Part shown: in pieces, positions 17,570 to 26,614 of the stretch
How positions within the stretch are numbered: the first letter of the stretch is position 1
Layout: the number at the start of each line of letters is the position of its first letter
From: Marispirochaeta sp.
Lineage (GTDB): Bacteria; Spirochaetota; Spirochaetia; JC444; Marispirochaetaceae
NCBI RefSeq assembly: GCF_963668165.1
Contig: NZ_OY764212.1
Coordinates: forward strand, 124,001 to 188,000
Direction: 5' to 3'
Length of the DNA stretch: 64,000 bases
Position numbers and translations under genes: made by a program
Notes under the pieces: model-generated
The model's database searches: none
Seen by the model: only the letters and a program-made list of their open reading frames with translations
What the model was told of the DNA's origin: nothing

Positions 17570-18535
17570 ATGAAAAAACAAGGAATAGCAAGAAGATTTG
17601 GAGCGACGGTTGTCAATTACAAGGCATTCTTTGCCGTACTTGTGATGCTGATCATGATGCTGTTTTTCAATACACGATTTTACACGGCATTCAATATTCT
17701 GGATATGCTCAATTCCGCCTCGATTCTGATGATTGTTTCATTCGGACTGACCCTTGTTATACTTGCAGGAGCAATTGACTTGTCGGTTGGCGGGAGTCTG
17801 GTACTCGGAGGAATCCTGACTATCCAGGCGTTGAGTGTTATGCCGATGTGGATGGCGATACTATTTGGATCATTTTCAGGTGCGGCCATTGGGCTCATAA
17901 ATGGATATATCATTGTGTATCAGAAGACCGAACCGCTGATAGTGACGTTGGGAACGAGCATAGTGATAACTGGTGTAGCCCAACAGCTGACCGATGCGCA
18001 TCCGATATCAGCTGAAGGTGTTGATTTCATGATGATAGCCAATGGGAAGCTGTTTGGCATCATTCCGAATCTGGTAGTGATCATGCTTGTGGTGTTTGTG
18101 CTGTTTTATGCGCTGCTTCGCTTTACTCAGTTTGGACGGAACATCTATGCGATCGGCGGAGACTATGAGGTGGCTGAGTATTCAGGACTTGATGTGAAGA
18201 AGATCAAGGCTGCCACGTATGTGCTTGCCGGTCTTGCAGCCGCCTTTGCCGGAGTGCTGCTTTCTTCAAAGCTGAATTCTGCATCCTCTATTTACGGGGA
18301 TCAGACAGCCTTGACAGTGATCAGTGGAATTGTAGTCGGCGGAACGTCTCTGGCTGGAGGAGTCGGAGGGGTAGGCAGGAGTCTTGTGGGACTGCTGGTA
18401 TTTACAGTCATGGAGAATGCAATGAACATGCTCCATATTGATGCGTATGTGCAGCAGATTATTCGCGGGGTGGTAATCGTTGCTATTCTGGCTCTCGACA
18501 GCTACGATCGAAAACGCAAGAGAGAAGATGTCTAA
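17570..18535 (+). CDS. Sugar ABC transporter permease 2 (island system)
   Basis: 321 residues, BPD_transp_2 family, with VILAGAIDLSVGGSLVLGG and QFGRNIYAIGGDYEVAEYSGL in the expected places. Two unlike permeases again suggest a heterodimeric channel, as in RhaPQ-type importers. The gene is followed after 37 bases by the epimerase-like gene, so uptake and catabolism appear co-transcribed. Confidence 0.87.
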   Translation: MKKQGIARRFGATVVNYKAFFAVLVMLIMMLFFNTRFYTAFNILDMLNSASILMIVSFGLTLVILAGAIDLSVGGSLVLGGILTIQALSVMPMWMAILFGSFSGAAIGLINGYIIVYQKTEPLIVTLGTSIVITGVAQQLTDAHPISAEGVDFMMIANGKLFGIIPNLVVIMLVVFVLFYALLRFTQFGRNIYAIGGDYEVAEYSGLDVKKIKAATYVLAGLAAAFAGVLLSSKLNSASSIYGDQTALTVISGIVVGGTSLAGGVGGVGRSLVGLLVFTVMENAMNMLHIDAYVQQIIRGVVIVAILALDSYDRKRKREDV

Positions 18536-18572
18536 GTGATCATCTTTTTTATTATCAAGCAAGGAGTTGCAA

Positions 18573-19370
18573 GTGAGTAAAAAACGAATTGGCGTTGTGG
18601 ATAAGCATGTAAAAATTGCTGCAGGGTTATTCTGGTCAGATTACGGCTATCTTGCTGATACTGTAATGGAGCTTGAACAAGGCGGTGTTGACTGGATTCA
18701 TATGGAAATGCGGGACGGTAGATATATGCAGTTTAATGTCCCCAGGGGTGGACTCGACATACTTTCAGGTATTCGACCTCATACTAACCTTGAAATTGAG
18801 GTGCAGCTCCAAATGGTGCGACCGACACTTGATCTATACAAACAGCTTGCTGATGAAGGAGTTGACCTTATAACGATCCCCATTGAACATACCGGCGAGA
18901 CTCTTATAGAGCATATTTCTTTTGTTAAAGAACTCGGGTTGAAAGTTGGAGTCTGGGGCTGGCAGGGATTGCCGACGGTATTCTTTGAACAGTGCATTCC
19001 TTTCGTGGATATTATCGAGTATGAGTGCCGTTATCCTTTTTGGACTAATGTGCATCCAGATGGGCGCAGCCCGCATGTGATGGATCCCATCATTGAGGAG
19101 TCTGTGGCCGACCTCTATGAAATGCTCAAAAAACGCGAGCGTGAAACAGAGGTGGACCTCATGGAAGATGGAGGTTTGAATAAGAGCAATCTTGAGTCTT
19201 TTGTGAGTAAGGGAATGAACGTTGGGGAGTTCTCATCTCCGCTGATGAAAGGACCAAATGGCAAATTCAAGCCGGGCAATGGAGATATTGCACAGGCGGC
19301 TAAAGAACTCAGGGTTTTTATAGATGATCTGTCTACTTCTTACCGAAGCGATGATGGGAGATTGTTATGA
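18573..19370 (+). CDS. Ribulose-phosphate 3-epimerase-like TIM-barrel protein with altered metal ligands
   Basis: 265 residues from a GTG that has AAGGAG 6 bases upstream. The fold follows the Rpe pattern: FWSDYGYLADTVMELEQGG, WIHMEMRDG (compare HxDVMDG), EVQLQMV (compare DxHLM) and LMEDGGLN (compare VDGGI). Of the four metal ligands usual in Rpe, the first His and last Asp seem kept, but the second Asp is Glu and the central His is Gln. It is therefore unlikely to be the housekeeping epimerase and may be an isomerase, epimerase or aldolase for the island's substrate. It overlaps the next gene by 4 bases. Confidence 0.65.
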   Translation: MSKKRIGVVDKHVKIAAGLFWSDYGYLADTVMELEQGGVDWIHMEMRDGRYMQFNVPRGGLDILSGIRPHTNLEIEVQLQMVRPTLDLYKQLADEGVDLITIPIEHTGETLIEHISFVKELGLKVGVWGWQGLPTVFFEQCIPFVDIIEYECRYPFWTNVHPDGRSPHVMDPIIEESVADLYEMLKKRERETEVDLMEDGGLNKSNLESFVSKGMNVGEFSSPLMKGPNGKFKPGNGDIAQAAKELRVFIDDLSTSYRSDDGRLL

Positions 19371-20518
19371 GAAAAGAGCTCCGTATCGCGGTTCTTGGAT
19401 ACGGTATGATAGGAAGACTCCACAGCCTTAGCTACAACGAAATACCTTTTATCTACGGGGGTTCAATTCCCAGGCCGAGACTGCACACAATCATGACATC
19501 GAGAAAAGAATCTGCAGAAGCCGCGCAGGCCGAGGCCGGGTTTGAGAAAGCTGTCACAGATATAGAGGAGGTCATGAATGATCCCGAAATTGATGTCGTT
19601 GACGTAGCATTGCCCAACGGGATGCACCGTGATGCAGTTGAACGTGCAATTGCTGCCGGGAAACATGTGTATTGTGAAAAACCACTTGCCGGAACAATTG
19701 AAGATGCACGTGCAATCTCATCAGCGGTGAATGAGGCAGCTGACCGTGTCCAATTTGGTATGGTATTCCAGTACAGATTTTTACCTGCACTCATTCGTGC
19801 AAAACAGCTTATTGACGAAAGAAAGATTGGAAAGGTTTTCACCTTTCGAGCAGAATATCTTCACTCTGGTTACCAGGACCCCCAGCGTCCATTGAGCTGG
19901 CGCATGAAAAAAGAAGAGGGCGGCTCTGGTGCATTAGGAGATCTCGGAAGTCACTTAATAGATCTTGTCAGGTTCCTTCTTGGTGAGTTTTCAGCAGTGC
20001 AGGGAAATCTTGAGACCTTCATTCCCCAGCGGCCAGTAGCCAAGGGGGATTCAAACATGGGGCAGGTAACGGTGGATGATGTGGCCTGGATGCAGGCTCG
20101 TATGATAAACGGAGCTGTTGGAAGTTTGGAAATGTCCCGATTTGCCACAGGAACTCTTGATGACCTTCGTATCTGGATCTATGGAGAACGCGGCTCTTTG
20201 CATTTTAGTCTGATGGATCCCAGTTTTCTCTACTTCTTTGATCAGACCCGGAAAGGAGGAGACTATGGAGGAACACAAGGGTGGCAGCGTATTGATTCAG
20301 TTAGTTTTTATCCAGGTGCAAAAACCCCGCCTTATAGGGCTCCCATCGGGTGGATTAGAAGCCATGTCGAAAATCAGTATCAATTTCTTAAAGCGGTAAG
20401 TGAACACCGTCAACCATCACCGGGAATATGTGACGGTTTGAATACTCAGTTTGTTATTGATGCCGTTGAGAAATCTGCTGAACATAGCGGTACTTGGTTT
20501 GATGTAGAAACTGAATAA
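19367..20518 (+). CDS. Gfo/Idh/MocA-family NAD(P)-dependent oxidoreductase
   Basis: 383 residues. The N-terminal Rossmann domain starts AVLGYGMIGRLHS and reaches the family motif CEKPLAGT (about residue 105) carrying the catalytic Lys. The C-terminal alpha/beta domain has GALGDLGSHLIDL with the usual Asp and His. These enzymes oxidise or reduce sugar or inositol carbons; some reduce 1,5-anhydrofructose or make 3-keto-glycosides. It overlaps the epimerase-like gene by 4 bases. Family assignment is firm; substrate is unknown. Confidence 0.88.
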   Translation: MRKELRIAVLGYGMIGRLHSLSYNEIPFIYGGSIPRPRLHTIMTSRKESAEAAQAEAGFEKAVTDIEEVMNDPEIDVVDVALPNGMHRDAVERAIAAGKHVYCEKPLAGTIEDARAISSAVNEAADRVQFGMVFQYRFLPALIRAKQLIDERKIGKVFTFRAEYLHSGYQDPQRPLSWRMKKEEGGSGALGDLGSHLIDLVRFLLGEFSAVQGNLETFIPQRPVAKGDSNMGQVTVDDVAWMQARMINGAVGSLEMSRFATGTLDDLRIWIYGERGSLHFSLMDPSFLYFFDQTRKGGDYGGTQGWQRIDSVSFYPGAKTPPYRAPIGWIRSHVENQYQFLKAVSEHRQPSPGICDGLNTQFVIDAVEKSAEHSGTWFDVETE

Positions 20519-20546
20519 ATGAGCTTGAATACAGGAGCTAAAAAAA

Positions 20547-21494
20547 TTGACAGATGTAGGTTATAAGGCATCGGCTGAACGCGGACTTGTGTTTGATGTA
20601 AAAAGATTTGCGCTGCACGACGGCTGTGGGATAAGAACATCAGCCTTTCTCAAAGGCTGTCCGCTCAGGTGCCCTTGGTGCCAGAATCCAGAAGGAATAT
20701 CAATACACAGACAGGTGTGGTTTGATCATAACAAATGTATCCGTTGCGGCAGATGTGCTCAAGCCTGTGATAATGGAGCAGTAACGCTGCATCCGGATAG
20801 TGAGTATTTTGTGTCTGTTGACCAGGAGAAATGCCGAGAGTGTGGCTATGAATGTGTTCGGGTGTGTCCCACTGGTGCGCTATCTTTTGACAGCGGGTTT
20901 TATACAGTCAAAAAACTGGCAGATCTGCTTGAACGAGACCAAGTTTTCTATAAAGCTTCTGGAGGAGGAATGACTCTTTCAGGGGGTGACCCGCTGTTTC
21001 AGGCAGAATTTACTCTGGCGGTTTTTACTGAGTGTAAGAACAGAGGCTTGCATACGGCTATAGAAACAGAACTCGCGACATCTATACACAAGCTTGAACA
21101 GTTTGTCCCTGTAGTTGATTTGTTTCTGACAGATTTGAAAATCTGGGATAACAAAAAGCATTTGGAAACAGTGGGCGTTGAAAACAAGATAATCAAGGAG
21201 AATATCCAGTATCTATCCGAGCAGGAGGTTGAGTTGATTGTGCGTATGCCGCTTATCCCTGAGATAACTACTACAGAAGAGAATATTTCATCTATTGCCA
21301 GGTTCATAGCTGATCTTCCTGGTAATGTGCCGTTTGAGCTTATTAATTTTAATCCTCTTGCGTCCGGGAAATACAGGATGCTTCAAAAAAGGTATACATT
21401 TGAATCCTATACTTCTCCCTATCCTCCGGAAGAGTATTGGAAATTTGCCCAGATAGCTATAGATGCTGGCGCTAATATCATTGGAGGTCCATAG
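20547..21494 (+). CDS. Glycyl radical enzyme activating protein (radical SAM)
   Basis: 315 residues from a TTG with AGGAG 10 bases upstream. The radical SAM cluster is C38-x3-C42-x2-C45 near the start (KGCPLRCPWC). An inserted ferredoxin-like domain adds two 4Fe-4S sets: C64, C67, C70, C74 and C96, C99, C103, C107. This three-cluster layout is typical of activases for non-PFL glycyl radical enzymes such as the glycerol and choline lyase types. SGGDPLFQ matches the SAM-binding GGE-like motif. Its partner is the glycyl radical enzyme on the other strand at 24034-26454. Confidence 0.92.
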   Translation: MTDVGYKASAERGLVFDVKRFALHDGCGIRTSAFLKGCPLRCPWCQNPEGISIHRQVWFDHNKCIRCGRCAQACDNGAVTLHPDSEYFVSVDQEKCRECGYECVRVCPTGALSFDSGFYTVKKLADLLERDQVFYKASGGGMTLSGGDPLFQAEFTLAVFTECKNRGLHTAIETELATSIHKLEQFVPVVDLFLTDLKIWDNKKHLETVGVENKIIKENIQYLSEQEVELIVRMPLIPEITTTEENISSIARFIADLPGNVPFELINFNPLASGKYRMLQKRYTFESYTSPYPPEEYWKFAQIAIDAGANIIGGP

Positions 21495-22494
21495 ACAAAA
21501 CTGTCTAATTTCATTAAGGAGGCTTGATATCAAATCGTTACTATGCGGTGTGGACCTTGGTGGAACCAAGGTGGTATGTGCTCTGGTGACCAGAAAAGGT
21601 GAGATTGTTGCCAGAAACGAAATTCGCGGACATAAAGCTTTGACAGCTGATCAGACTGTTCATGCTGTAAGCTCTCATATTGAACAACTTCTAAGTGAAG
21701 CCAATATCTCAAAAGAAGAGATCCAAGGAATAGGGGTTGGTGCTTGTGGTCATGTGAATCATGACACTGGAATCGTCATCACCAATTCACAGCTGAGAGA
21801 TTTTCGTAGTTACCCGCTTGCGCAGAAACTGTCAGAGGCTGTCGGTTTGGATGTAGTCATTGATAATGATGCTAATGCGCAGGCTTATGCTGAATATCTT
21901 TTTGGCAGTGCGCAGGGGTTTTTTACGGCTGCATTTGTTACTGTCAGCACTGGAATCGGAGCCGGATATGTTATAAACGGGCGTCTTTTTCGAGGCAGTT
22001 CCGGTATCGCAGGTGAGGTTGGCCATACAATTATTAATCCCCACAGTACGATACGTTGCGGCTGTGGCAATTATGGATGTCTCTTTGCTCATGCTGCAGG
22101 TCAATCCCTTCCTCAGGTAGTCGGTCAGAAACTTCTTCAGCCTGGGGTAGAGACACATATAGAATTCAGCAAGCTTGATGATTTGGAAATCAATGGAGAG
22201 CTTATTGGAAAGGGTTTCGAGGAGGGTGATCCGCTTTGTACAGAAATAGTGATGGAGTATGCAGATTATCTCGGCATAGGATTGCAGAATCTCTTCCAGA
22301 TGATAGACCCCGACGTCATAGTCATAGGCGGGGGGCTTACAAATTGGGGTGAAAGATATCTTGATCGCATCCGAACTCGTTTCTATAGGACTGCGGGTCG
22401 CATGCTGTCTCATCCTTTGGAGATACGGCTGGCAAAACTACTTGCCAATGCGGCTGTTATCGGGGCAGCAGCTCTCGTAATGGAGCCGAAATAG
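21463..22494 (+). CDS. ROK-family sugar kinase
   Basis: ROK fold: VDLGGTKVVCALV phosphate loop, IDNDANAQAYAEY, STGIGAGYVING with the GE-rich loop GIAGEVGHTII, and the zinc motif CGCGNYGC preceded by a His. The Glu that normally follows GCL (GCLE) is Phe here. The start is unclear: an ideal AAGGAGG at about 21516-21522 is followed by no ATG, GTG or TTG in frame before the conserved domain. The coordinates given use the ATG at 21463, which overlaps the activase gene by 32 bases and lacks a ribosome site; an AUC at 21529 would fit the spacing. It probably phosphorylates the imported sugar. Confidence 0.8.
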   Translation: MLALISLEVHRQNCLISLRRLDIKSLLCGVDLGGTKVVCALVTRKGEIVARNEIRGHKALTADQTVHAVSSHIEQLLSEANISKEEIQGIGVGACGHVNHDTGIVITNSQLRDFRSYPLAQKLSEAVGLDVVIDNDANAQAYAEYLFGSAQGFFTAAFVTVSTGIGAGYVINGRLFRGSSGIAGEVGHTIINPHSTIRCGCGNYGCLFAHAAGQSLPQVVGQKLLQPGVETHIEFSKLDDLEINGELIGKGFEEGDPLCTEIVMEYADYLGIGLQNLFQMIDPDVIVIGGGLTNWGERYLDRIRTRFYRTAGRMLSHPLEIRLAKLLANAAVIGAAALVMEPK

Positions 22495-22528
22495 GCCTCC
22501 CGAAATAAAAGCAGAAGAACCTGAGTGA

Positions 22529-24031
22529 TTAGGATTTACTATAGGTCTTGAGAATTGAGTCTGCAACTCGCAGAGCGTTTGCAGCGATTGTCAGGGATGG
22601 ATTTACTGCGGCAGATGAGGGGAAAATGCTTGCATCCGCTACATAGAGATTCTCTAACTCATGAGTCCGCCCATCAGGAGCCACGACCGAAGTTTCAGGA
22701 TTATCTCCCATACGGAGAGTTCCCACCTGATGCTGAATAGCAGACGGTGATGGCGGGCGTTCTATAATTATCGGCAGGCCTGCTTTATGTAGGATTCTTT
22801 TTATTTGTTTGACAAATTGCTTATGTGTTTTCAGGTTATTCAGTTTTCGGCTTAATCGTATGGATCCGTCATCGCGAAGTTCAACTCTATTTTGTTCATC
22901 AGGTAGATCTTCGCTCATTACCCAGAAATCAAAACTTCGTTCAGCAATAAAACGAGAGAATTTTCTCATCAAGAAGGTGCCGCTGCGCTCCAGATTCTGA
23001 TGCAGTATCTTTCCTCTCATTTGTACATTTCCGCCGTCAGCGTAGAAATCATTGAATGCCATGGTCTTCTGAAACCATGTTGGATTTTTTCTGAACGGCG
23101 ATAGGGCCATGAGAACCGTGTTGTTATGTGACATGAAATTACGACCGACTTGATCTGAGGCATTGCCAAGTCCGTGAGGGTAACGCTCACTTACAGAAGC
23201 AAGAAGCAATGCTGCAGATTGCACAGCTCCGGCGCAGAGAACAACAATCCCAGCAGATAAAGATATCTGTTCACCTTGGGTGTTCACAGCTTTTACAACA
23301 GTAACACGTGTTCCATTGCTGTTATGGAGAATCTGCAATACCCGAGTGTGTGGAAACATGGAAATGGTTTTATTTTCCCTGAGGGCTGGTCGGAGGAACG
23401 CATTTTCACCATCAAATTTTGCCCGTATTTTGCAGGGGAATCCGTCACAGGGGCTGCCTTTCTGACAGTGTCCGCCGTCTCCTTGATGGACTGCACTTGG
23501 CAGAGCAAAAGGATGCAGTCCCTGCATCTCTATTCTTTGAGAGAGCCATTCAATAGATTTCTCATGTTCTAAGGGGCTATGGGGATATTTCCCCCTAGGG
23601 GGTTCAGAAGGGTCAGCGTGAGCAGACCCATGTACATGCATTTGTTTCTCAGCGATATCATAATATGGGGAGAGTATATTATAGGTTATTGGCCAATCAA
23701 TAGTTTCACCGTCTGGGAATCGGTGTGAAATGAAATCCCGTTCGCGAAGCCTAAAGGCTGAACCGCCGAAAAATTTACTACTGCCTCCATAATTGTAATA
23801 GACGCGGGGAGTAAACGGCTGATCTTGTTCGTCATACCACACCTCTGTCGTATCGTACCGTCTTTTTTTCAACACCTCATCCGGGTCCCAGTTCTCAGCT
23901 TCCTGCTTAAGTGGGCCCCCTCGATCTAAGACGGCAATCCTCAGGTTTGAGTTGCGCAGTGCCCACGTAATAGCACTGCCGCCCAATCCTGCCCCTATGA
24001 CTATCAGATCAAAATCGGTGTTTTTACTCAT
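22529..24031 (-). CDS. GMC-family FAD-dependent oxidoreductase
   Basis: 500 residues. The dinucleotide loop VIGAGLGGSAITWAL and the acidic residue in VLDRGG bind FAD. The C-terminal GMC domain has the active-site His region HQVGTLRMG and the closing ADASIFPSSAAVNPSLTIAANA. No signal peptide is visible, so it appears cytoplasmic. Members oxidise sugar hydroxyls or carbons of choline-like alcohols, often at C2 or C3 of a pyranose. It lies 2 bases after the glycyl radical enzyme gene and is surely co-transcribed with it, which is an uncommon pairing. It ends convergently 34 bases from the ROK gene. Confidence 0.88.
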   Translation of the reverse strand: MSKNTDFDLIVIGAGLGGSAITWALRNSNLRIAVLDRGGPLKQEAENWDPDEVLKKRRYDTTEVWYDEQDQPFTPRVYYNYGGSSKFFGGSAFRLRERDFISHRFPDGETIDWPITYNILSPYYDIAEKQMHVHGSAHADPSEPPRGKYPHSPLEHEKSIEWLSQRIEMQGLHPFALPSAVHQGDGGHCQKGSPCDGFPCKIRAKFDGENAFLRPALRENKTISMFPHTRVLQILHNSNGTRVTVVKAVNTQGEQISLSAGIVVLCAGAVQSAALLLASVSERYPHGLGNASDQVGRNFMSHNNTVLMALSPFRKNPTWFQKTMAFNDFYADGGNVQMRGKILHQNLERSGTFLMRKFSRFIAERSFDFWVMSEDLPDEQNRVELRDDGSIRLSRKLNNLKTHKQFVKQIKRILHKAGLPIIIERPPSPSAIQHQVGTLRMGDNPETSVVAPDGRTHELENLYVADASIFPSSAAVNPSLTIAANALRVADSILKTYSKS

Positions 24032-24033
24032 AT

Positions 24034-26454
24034 TTATAACGACTGTTCTGTTCGAGCGATGATATCATCCTGTGTATCCTTTGAAAGTGTATTAAAGAAT
24101 GCCGAGTAACCCGCTACACGAACAACAAGATCACGATGGTTGTCAGGATGTTTCTGAGCATCAAGCAGGGTTTCCCTGTCAACCACATTGTACTGTACAT
24201 GCCACCCGTTTAGGCCTGCAAAGAAACCTCTCAGAAGAGCCGCTAGTTTTACCTGATTGTTTTCATCTTCAAGAATTGTCGGAGTGACCTTCTGATTTAG
24301 TAGAACCCCACCGAGAATCTTCTCTGTAGGGAGCTTACCGATTGACTGAAATACAGCTGTTGGGCCTTTTATATCTGTTCCTCCCGAAGGTGAACAGCCC
24401 TCGGCCAGCGGTGTTCCTGCATGTCTGCCGTCGGGTGTAGCCGGTACTATTGCCCCCTGAGGAACATTAGCGGAAATACTCGATGTCCCGGCATAATATC
24501 GACAGCCTATTGGCCCCCTTCCATAACGGATGGTTTTGTACTTATCAAGTTCTTCGATGTACGACATATATGCCTGGAAAACGAGCTGGTCAACATAATC
24601 ATCATCATTACCGAACTTTGGAACTTCATTTAGTATCCTCTGTCTGAGTTCTTCTCCGCCTGCGTCGTTAAAATCATTTTCCATATGCTTAAGCAACTGT
24701 TCAGCTGTTACTGTCTTATCTTCAAAAACCATCTTCTTGATGGTGGCAAGAGAATTCCCTAGGTTTGCTATTCCAACCTGAAGACCAGATACAAAATCGT
24801 ATTTTGATCCGCCTTCATGTATAGTCTTCCCACGTTCGATACAGTCATCTACAAAGGCGCTGCAGATTATATCGGGAGCTTCCTCTTCAAGTACGATATC
24901 AATAGCAGTATCAATGGCAATGCCTGCTTGGGCATAATTCGCAACTTGTACTTTCCAAGCTTCCATGACCTGATCAAACGAAGTAAAATCCTTCAAGTGC
25001 CCAATACCAGGATAAAATTTCTTACCTGAGACGGGATCCGTACCGTCATGCATTGCGGCAAGGAAGATTCTCATAAAGTTGAGAAAGTGTTTACCAGTAG
25101 TCCTGTATCCCCATTTCCCGGGAACAGCCACCTCTATACAGCCGATTGCTGAGTAGTTGTAGGCGTCCTCAGGCTCAACACCCAGTTCAATGAACGAGGG
25201 TATGACTATCTCGTCATTATTGAAAGCCGGCATGCCGAAGCCTTTTTGAATTACTTCTAGACATGCTTTCAGAAAATCATCACTCATGTTTTTATGAAAA
25301 CGTACCGAAAGGTTTGGTTGAGTAAGTTTCGTTTCTCCAACGGAATTCAGTATGAGGTAACTAAGATCATTTACAGCATCTTCTCGTTGTGGAGTCTGTC
25401 CACCAATAGTGACATTCTGATAGAGCGGGCTTCCTGCAGAAAAACGTGTGTGTGACCAGGAACGAATTTTATGGATTGAAAGAAGCTTAACCCATGTATT
25501 CTCAAGCAGCTCCATAGCAAAGTCCGGTGTTAAGATCCCACGCTTTACATCTTGTGCATAAAATGGATATAGATACTGATCCATTCGACCGAGAGATACT
25601 GAATGGCCGTTGCTTTCAATTTGGAGTACCAGCTGGATAAAATAGGTCAGCTGAAGGGCTTGTCTGAAAGTTTTCGGAGGCTGGTGTGCTATTACTCGAC
25701 AAATATCTTCAATCTCTTTGAGTTCCTCTGACCTTTGGGGTGTTATTCCCCCTGCATCTGCTTGGATGCCGGCTGAATCAGCAAATCGGATGATAAATTT
25801 CTGCAATGCAGAAAGACCTATATCCAATGACTGATAGAAGCTTCGATGTTTGACGCCGTCAAGCGTTGTGTTATTTTCTTTTTCAAAGCGGCCACGAACA
25901 CGATAGATAAACTGATCTAAACCTTCAGCAAGTATTTTCTCATTGTTAACAGCTATATGAGCATCGCCTGATGTAAGGTTCCCCTCAGCTCGTATAATGC
26001 CGGCCTCATGGATTTCATGAAGCTTTTTCCCCATGAGAACACGTCCTTTGTCCAACGTTGTTTTGCCGCGCCAGAATTCACAAATATCGAGTATTTCGTC
26101 TTTTACTTCACGTGATGGATAGAATTGGTCACCTGGACGTTTTTCGAACTCGTTGATCTCCTTCTCGATCCACTCGACTGCATACTCTGGAAAGATGGGG
26201 GCTGCTCGCAGCTGTGACGCCTGGTTTCCCACAATGAGCCCATCAGGTTCAATAAAAACGGTCATGTTCTCCAGAGTACTGCTTAGAGCAAGTGCGCGCC
26301 TAATAATGAGCGGCTTATCAGCATGCTCTTTATAAACTTCTGTATAGAATCGTGCCCGTTCAGGGCAGATGGTCGATTTAGCATTGATGACTTCATCTCG
26401 AAGCCGCTGAATTCTTGGGTTGTACCCACTTGCTTTTACTATTTGTGTTTTCAT
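24034..26454 (-). CDS. Glycyl radical enzyme (PFL/dehydratase superfamily) of unknown substrate
   Basis: 806 residues. The thiyl-radical Cys439 lies in YSAIGCIEVAVPGK and the glycyl radical Gly782 in RVAGYSAFF, 24 residues from the C-terminus. A single active-site Cys followed by Ile-Glu indicates a dehydratase/lyase-type enzyme, since formate C-acetyltransferase has a Cys-Cys pair. The N-terminus (IQRLRDEVINAKSTICPERARFYTE) is typical of the PflD/glycerol-dehydratase clade. The activase, transporter and kinase genes beside it suggest it acts on a sugar-derived polyol or anhydro-sugar, possibly phosphorylated. A strong promoter ends 6 bases before the ATG, so the mRNA may be leaderless. Confidence 0.92.
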   Translation of the reverse strand: MKTQIVKASGYNPRIQRLRDEVINAKSTICPERARFYTEVYKEHADKPLIIRRALALSSTLENMTVFIEPDGLIVGNQASQLRAAPIFPEYAVEWIEKEINEFEKRPGDQFYPSREVKDEILDICEFWRGKTTLDKGRVLMGKKLHEIHEAGIIRAEGNLTSGDAHIAVNNEKILAEGLDQFIYRVRGRFEKENNTTLDGVKHRSFYQSLDIGLSALQKFIIRFADSAGIQADAGGITPQRSEELKEIEDICRVIAHQPPKTFRQALQLTYFIQLVLQIESNGHSVSLGRMDQYLYPFYAQDVKRGILTPDFAMELLENTWVKLLSIHKIRSWSHTRFSAGSPLYQNVTIGGQTPQREDAVNDLSYLILNSVGETKLTQPNLSVRFHKNMSDDFLKACLEVIQKGFGMPAFNNDEIVIPSFIELGVEPEDAYNYSAIGCIEVAVPGKWGYRTTGKHFLNFMRIFLAAMHDGTDPVSGKKFYPGIGHLKDFTSFDQVMEAWKVQVANYAQAGIAIDTAIDIVLEEEAPDIICSAFVDDCIERGKTIHEGGSKYDFVSGLQVGIANLGNSLATIKKMVFEDKTVTAEQLLKHMENDFNDAGGEELRQRILNEVPKFGNDDDYVDQLVFQAYMSYIEELDKYKTIRYGRGPIGCRYYAGTSSISANVPQGAIVPATPDGRHAGTPLAEGCSPSGGTDIKGPTAVFQSIGKLPTEKILGGVLLNQKVTPTILEDENNQVKLAALLRGFFAGLNGWHVQYNVVDRETLLDAQKHPDNHRDLVVRVAGYSAFFNTLSKDTQDDIIARTEQSL

Positions 26455-26460
26455 ATTTGT

Positions 26461-26489
26461 AGTATATGAAGCTTGTGAAAGAAAGTCAA
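26461..26489 (-). promoter_or_regulatory. Promoter for the glycyl radical enzyme operon
   Basis: Read on the minus strand: TTGACT (26489-26484), 17-base spacer, TATACT (26466-26461). Only 6 bases separate the -10 box from the ATG, with no ribosome site, so transcription would start at or next to the A of the start codon. GTGAAAG occurs twice, at 26475-26481 (in the spacer) and 26500-26506, 25 bases apart, and may be a regulator site. Confidence 0.65.
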
Positions 26490-26558
26490 TAATCTTCGAG
26501 TGAAAGTTAGTTTGATTTTAAAGCAATAGAAAAACTTATTTAAATCTTTCCTGTGGTT

Positions 26559-26587
26559 TTGACTAACGTGTTTCTATCTGCTACTAT
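26559..26587 (+). promoter_or_regulatory. Promoter for the DeoR-family regulator gene
   Basis: TTGACT (26559-26564) and TACTAT (26582-26587) with a 17-base spacer. The -10 box is the same as at the island's transporter promoter. It is divergent from the glycyl radical enzyme promoter, so one bound regulator could affect both. Confidence 0.6.
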
Positions 26588-26614
26588 GACTCGTAAATTT
26601 AGGGATGAGCCATT

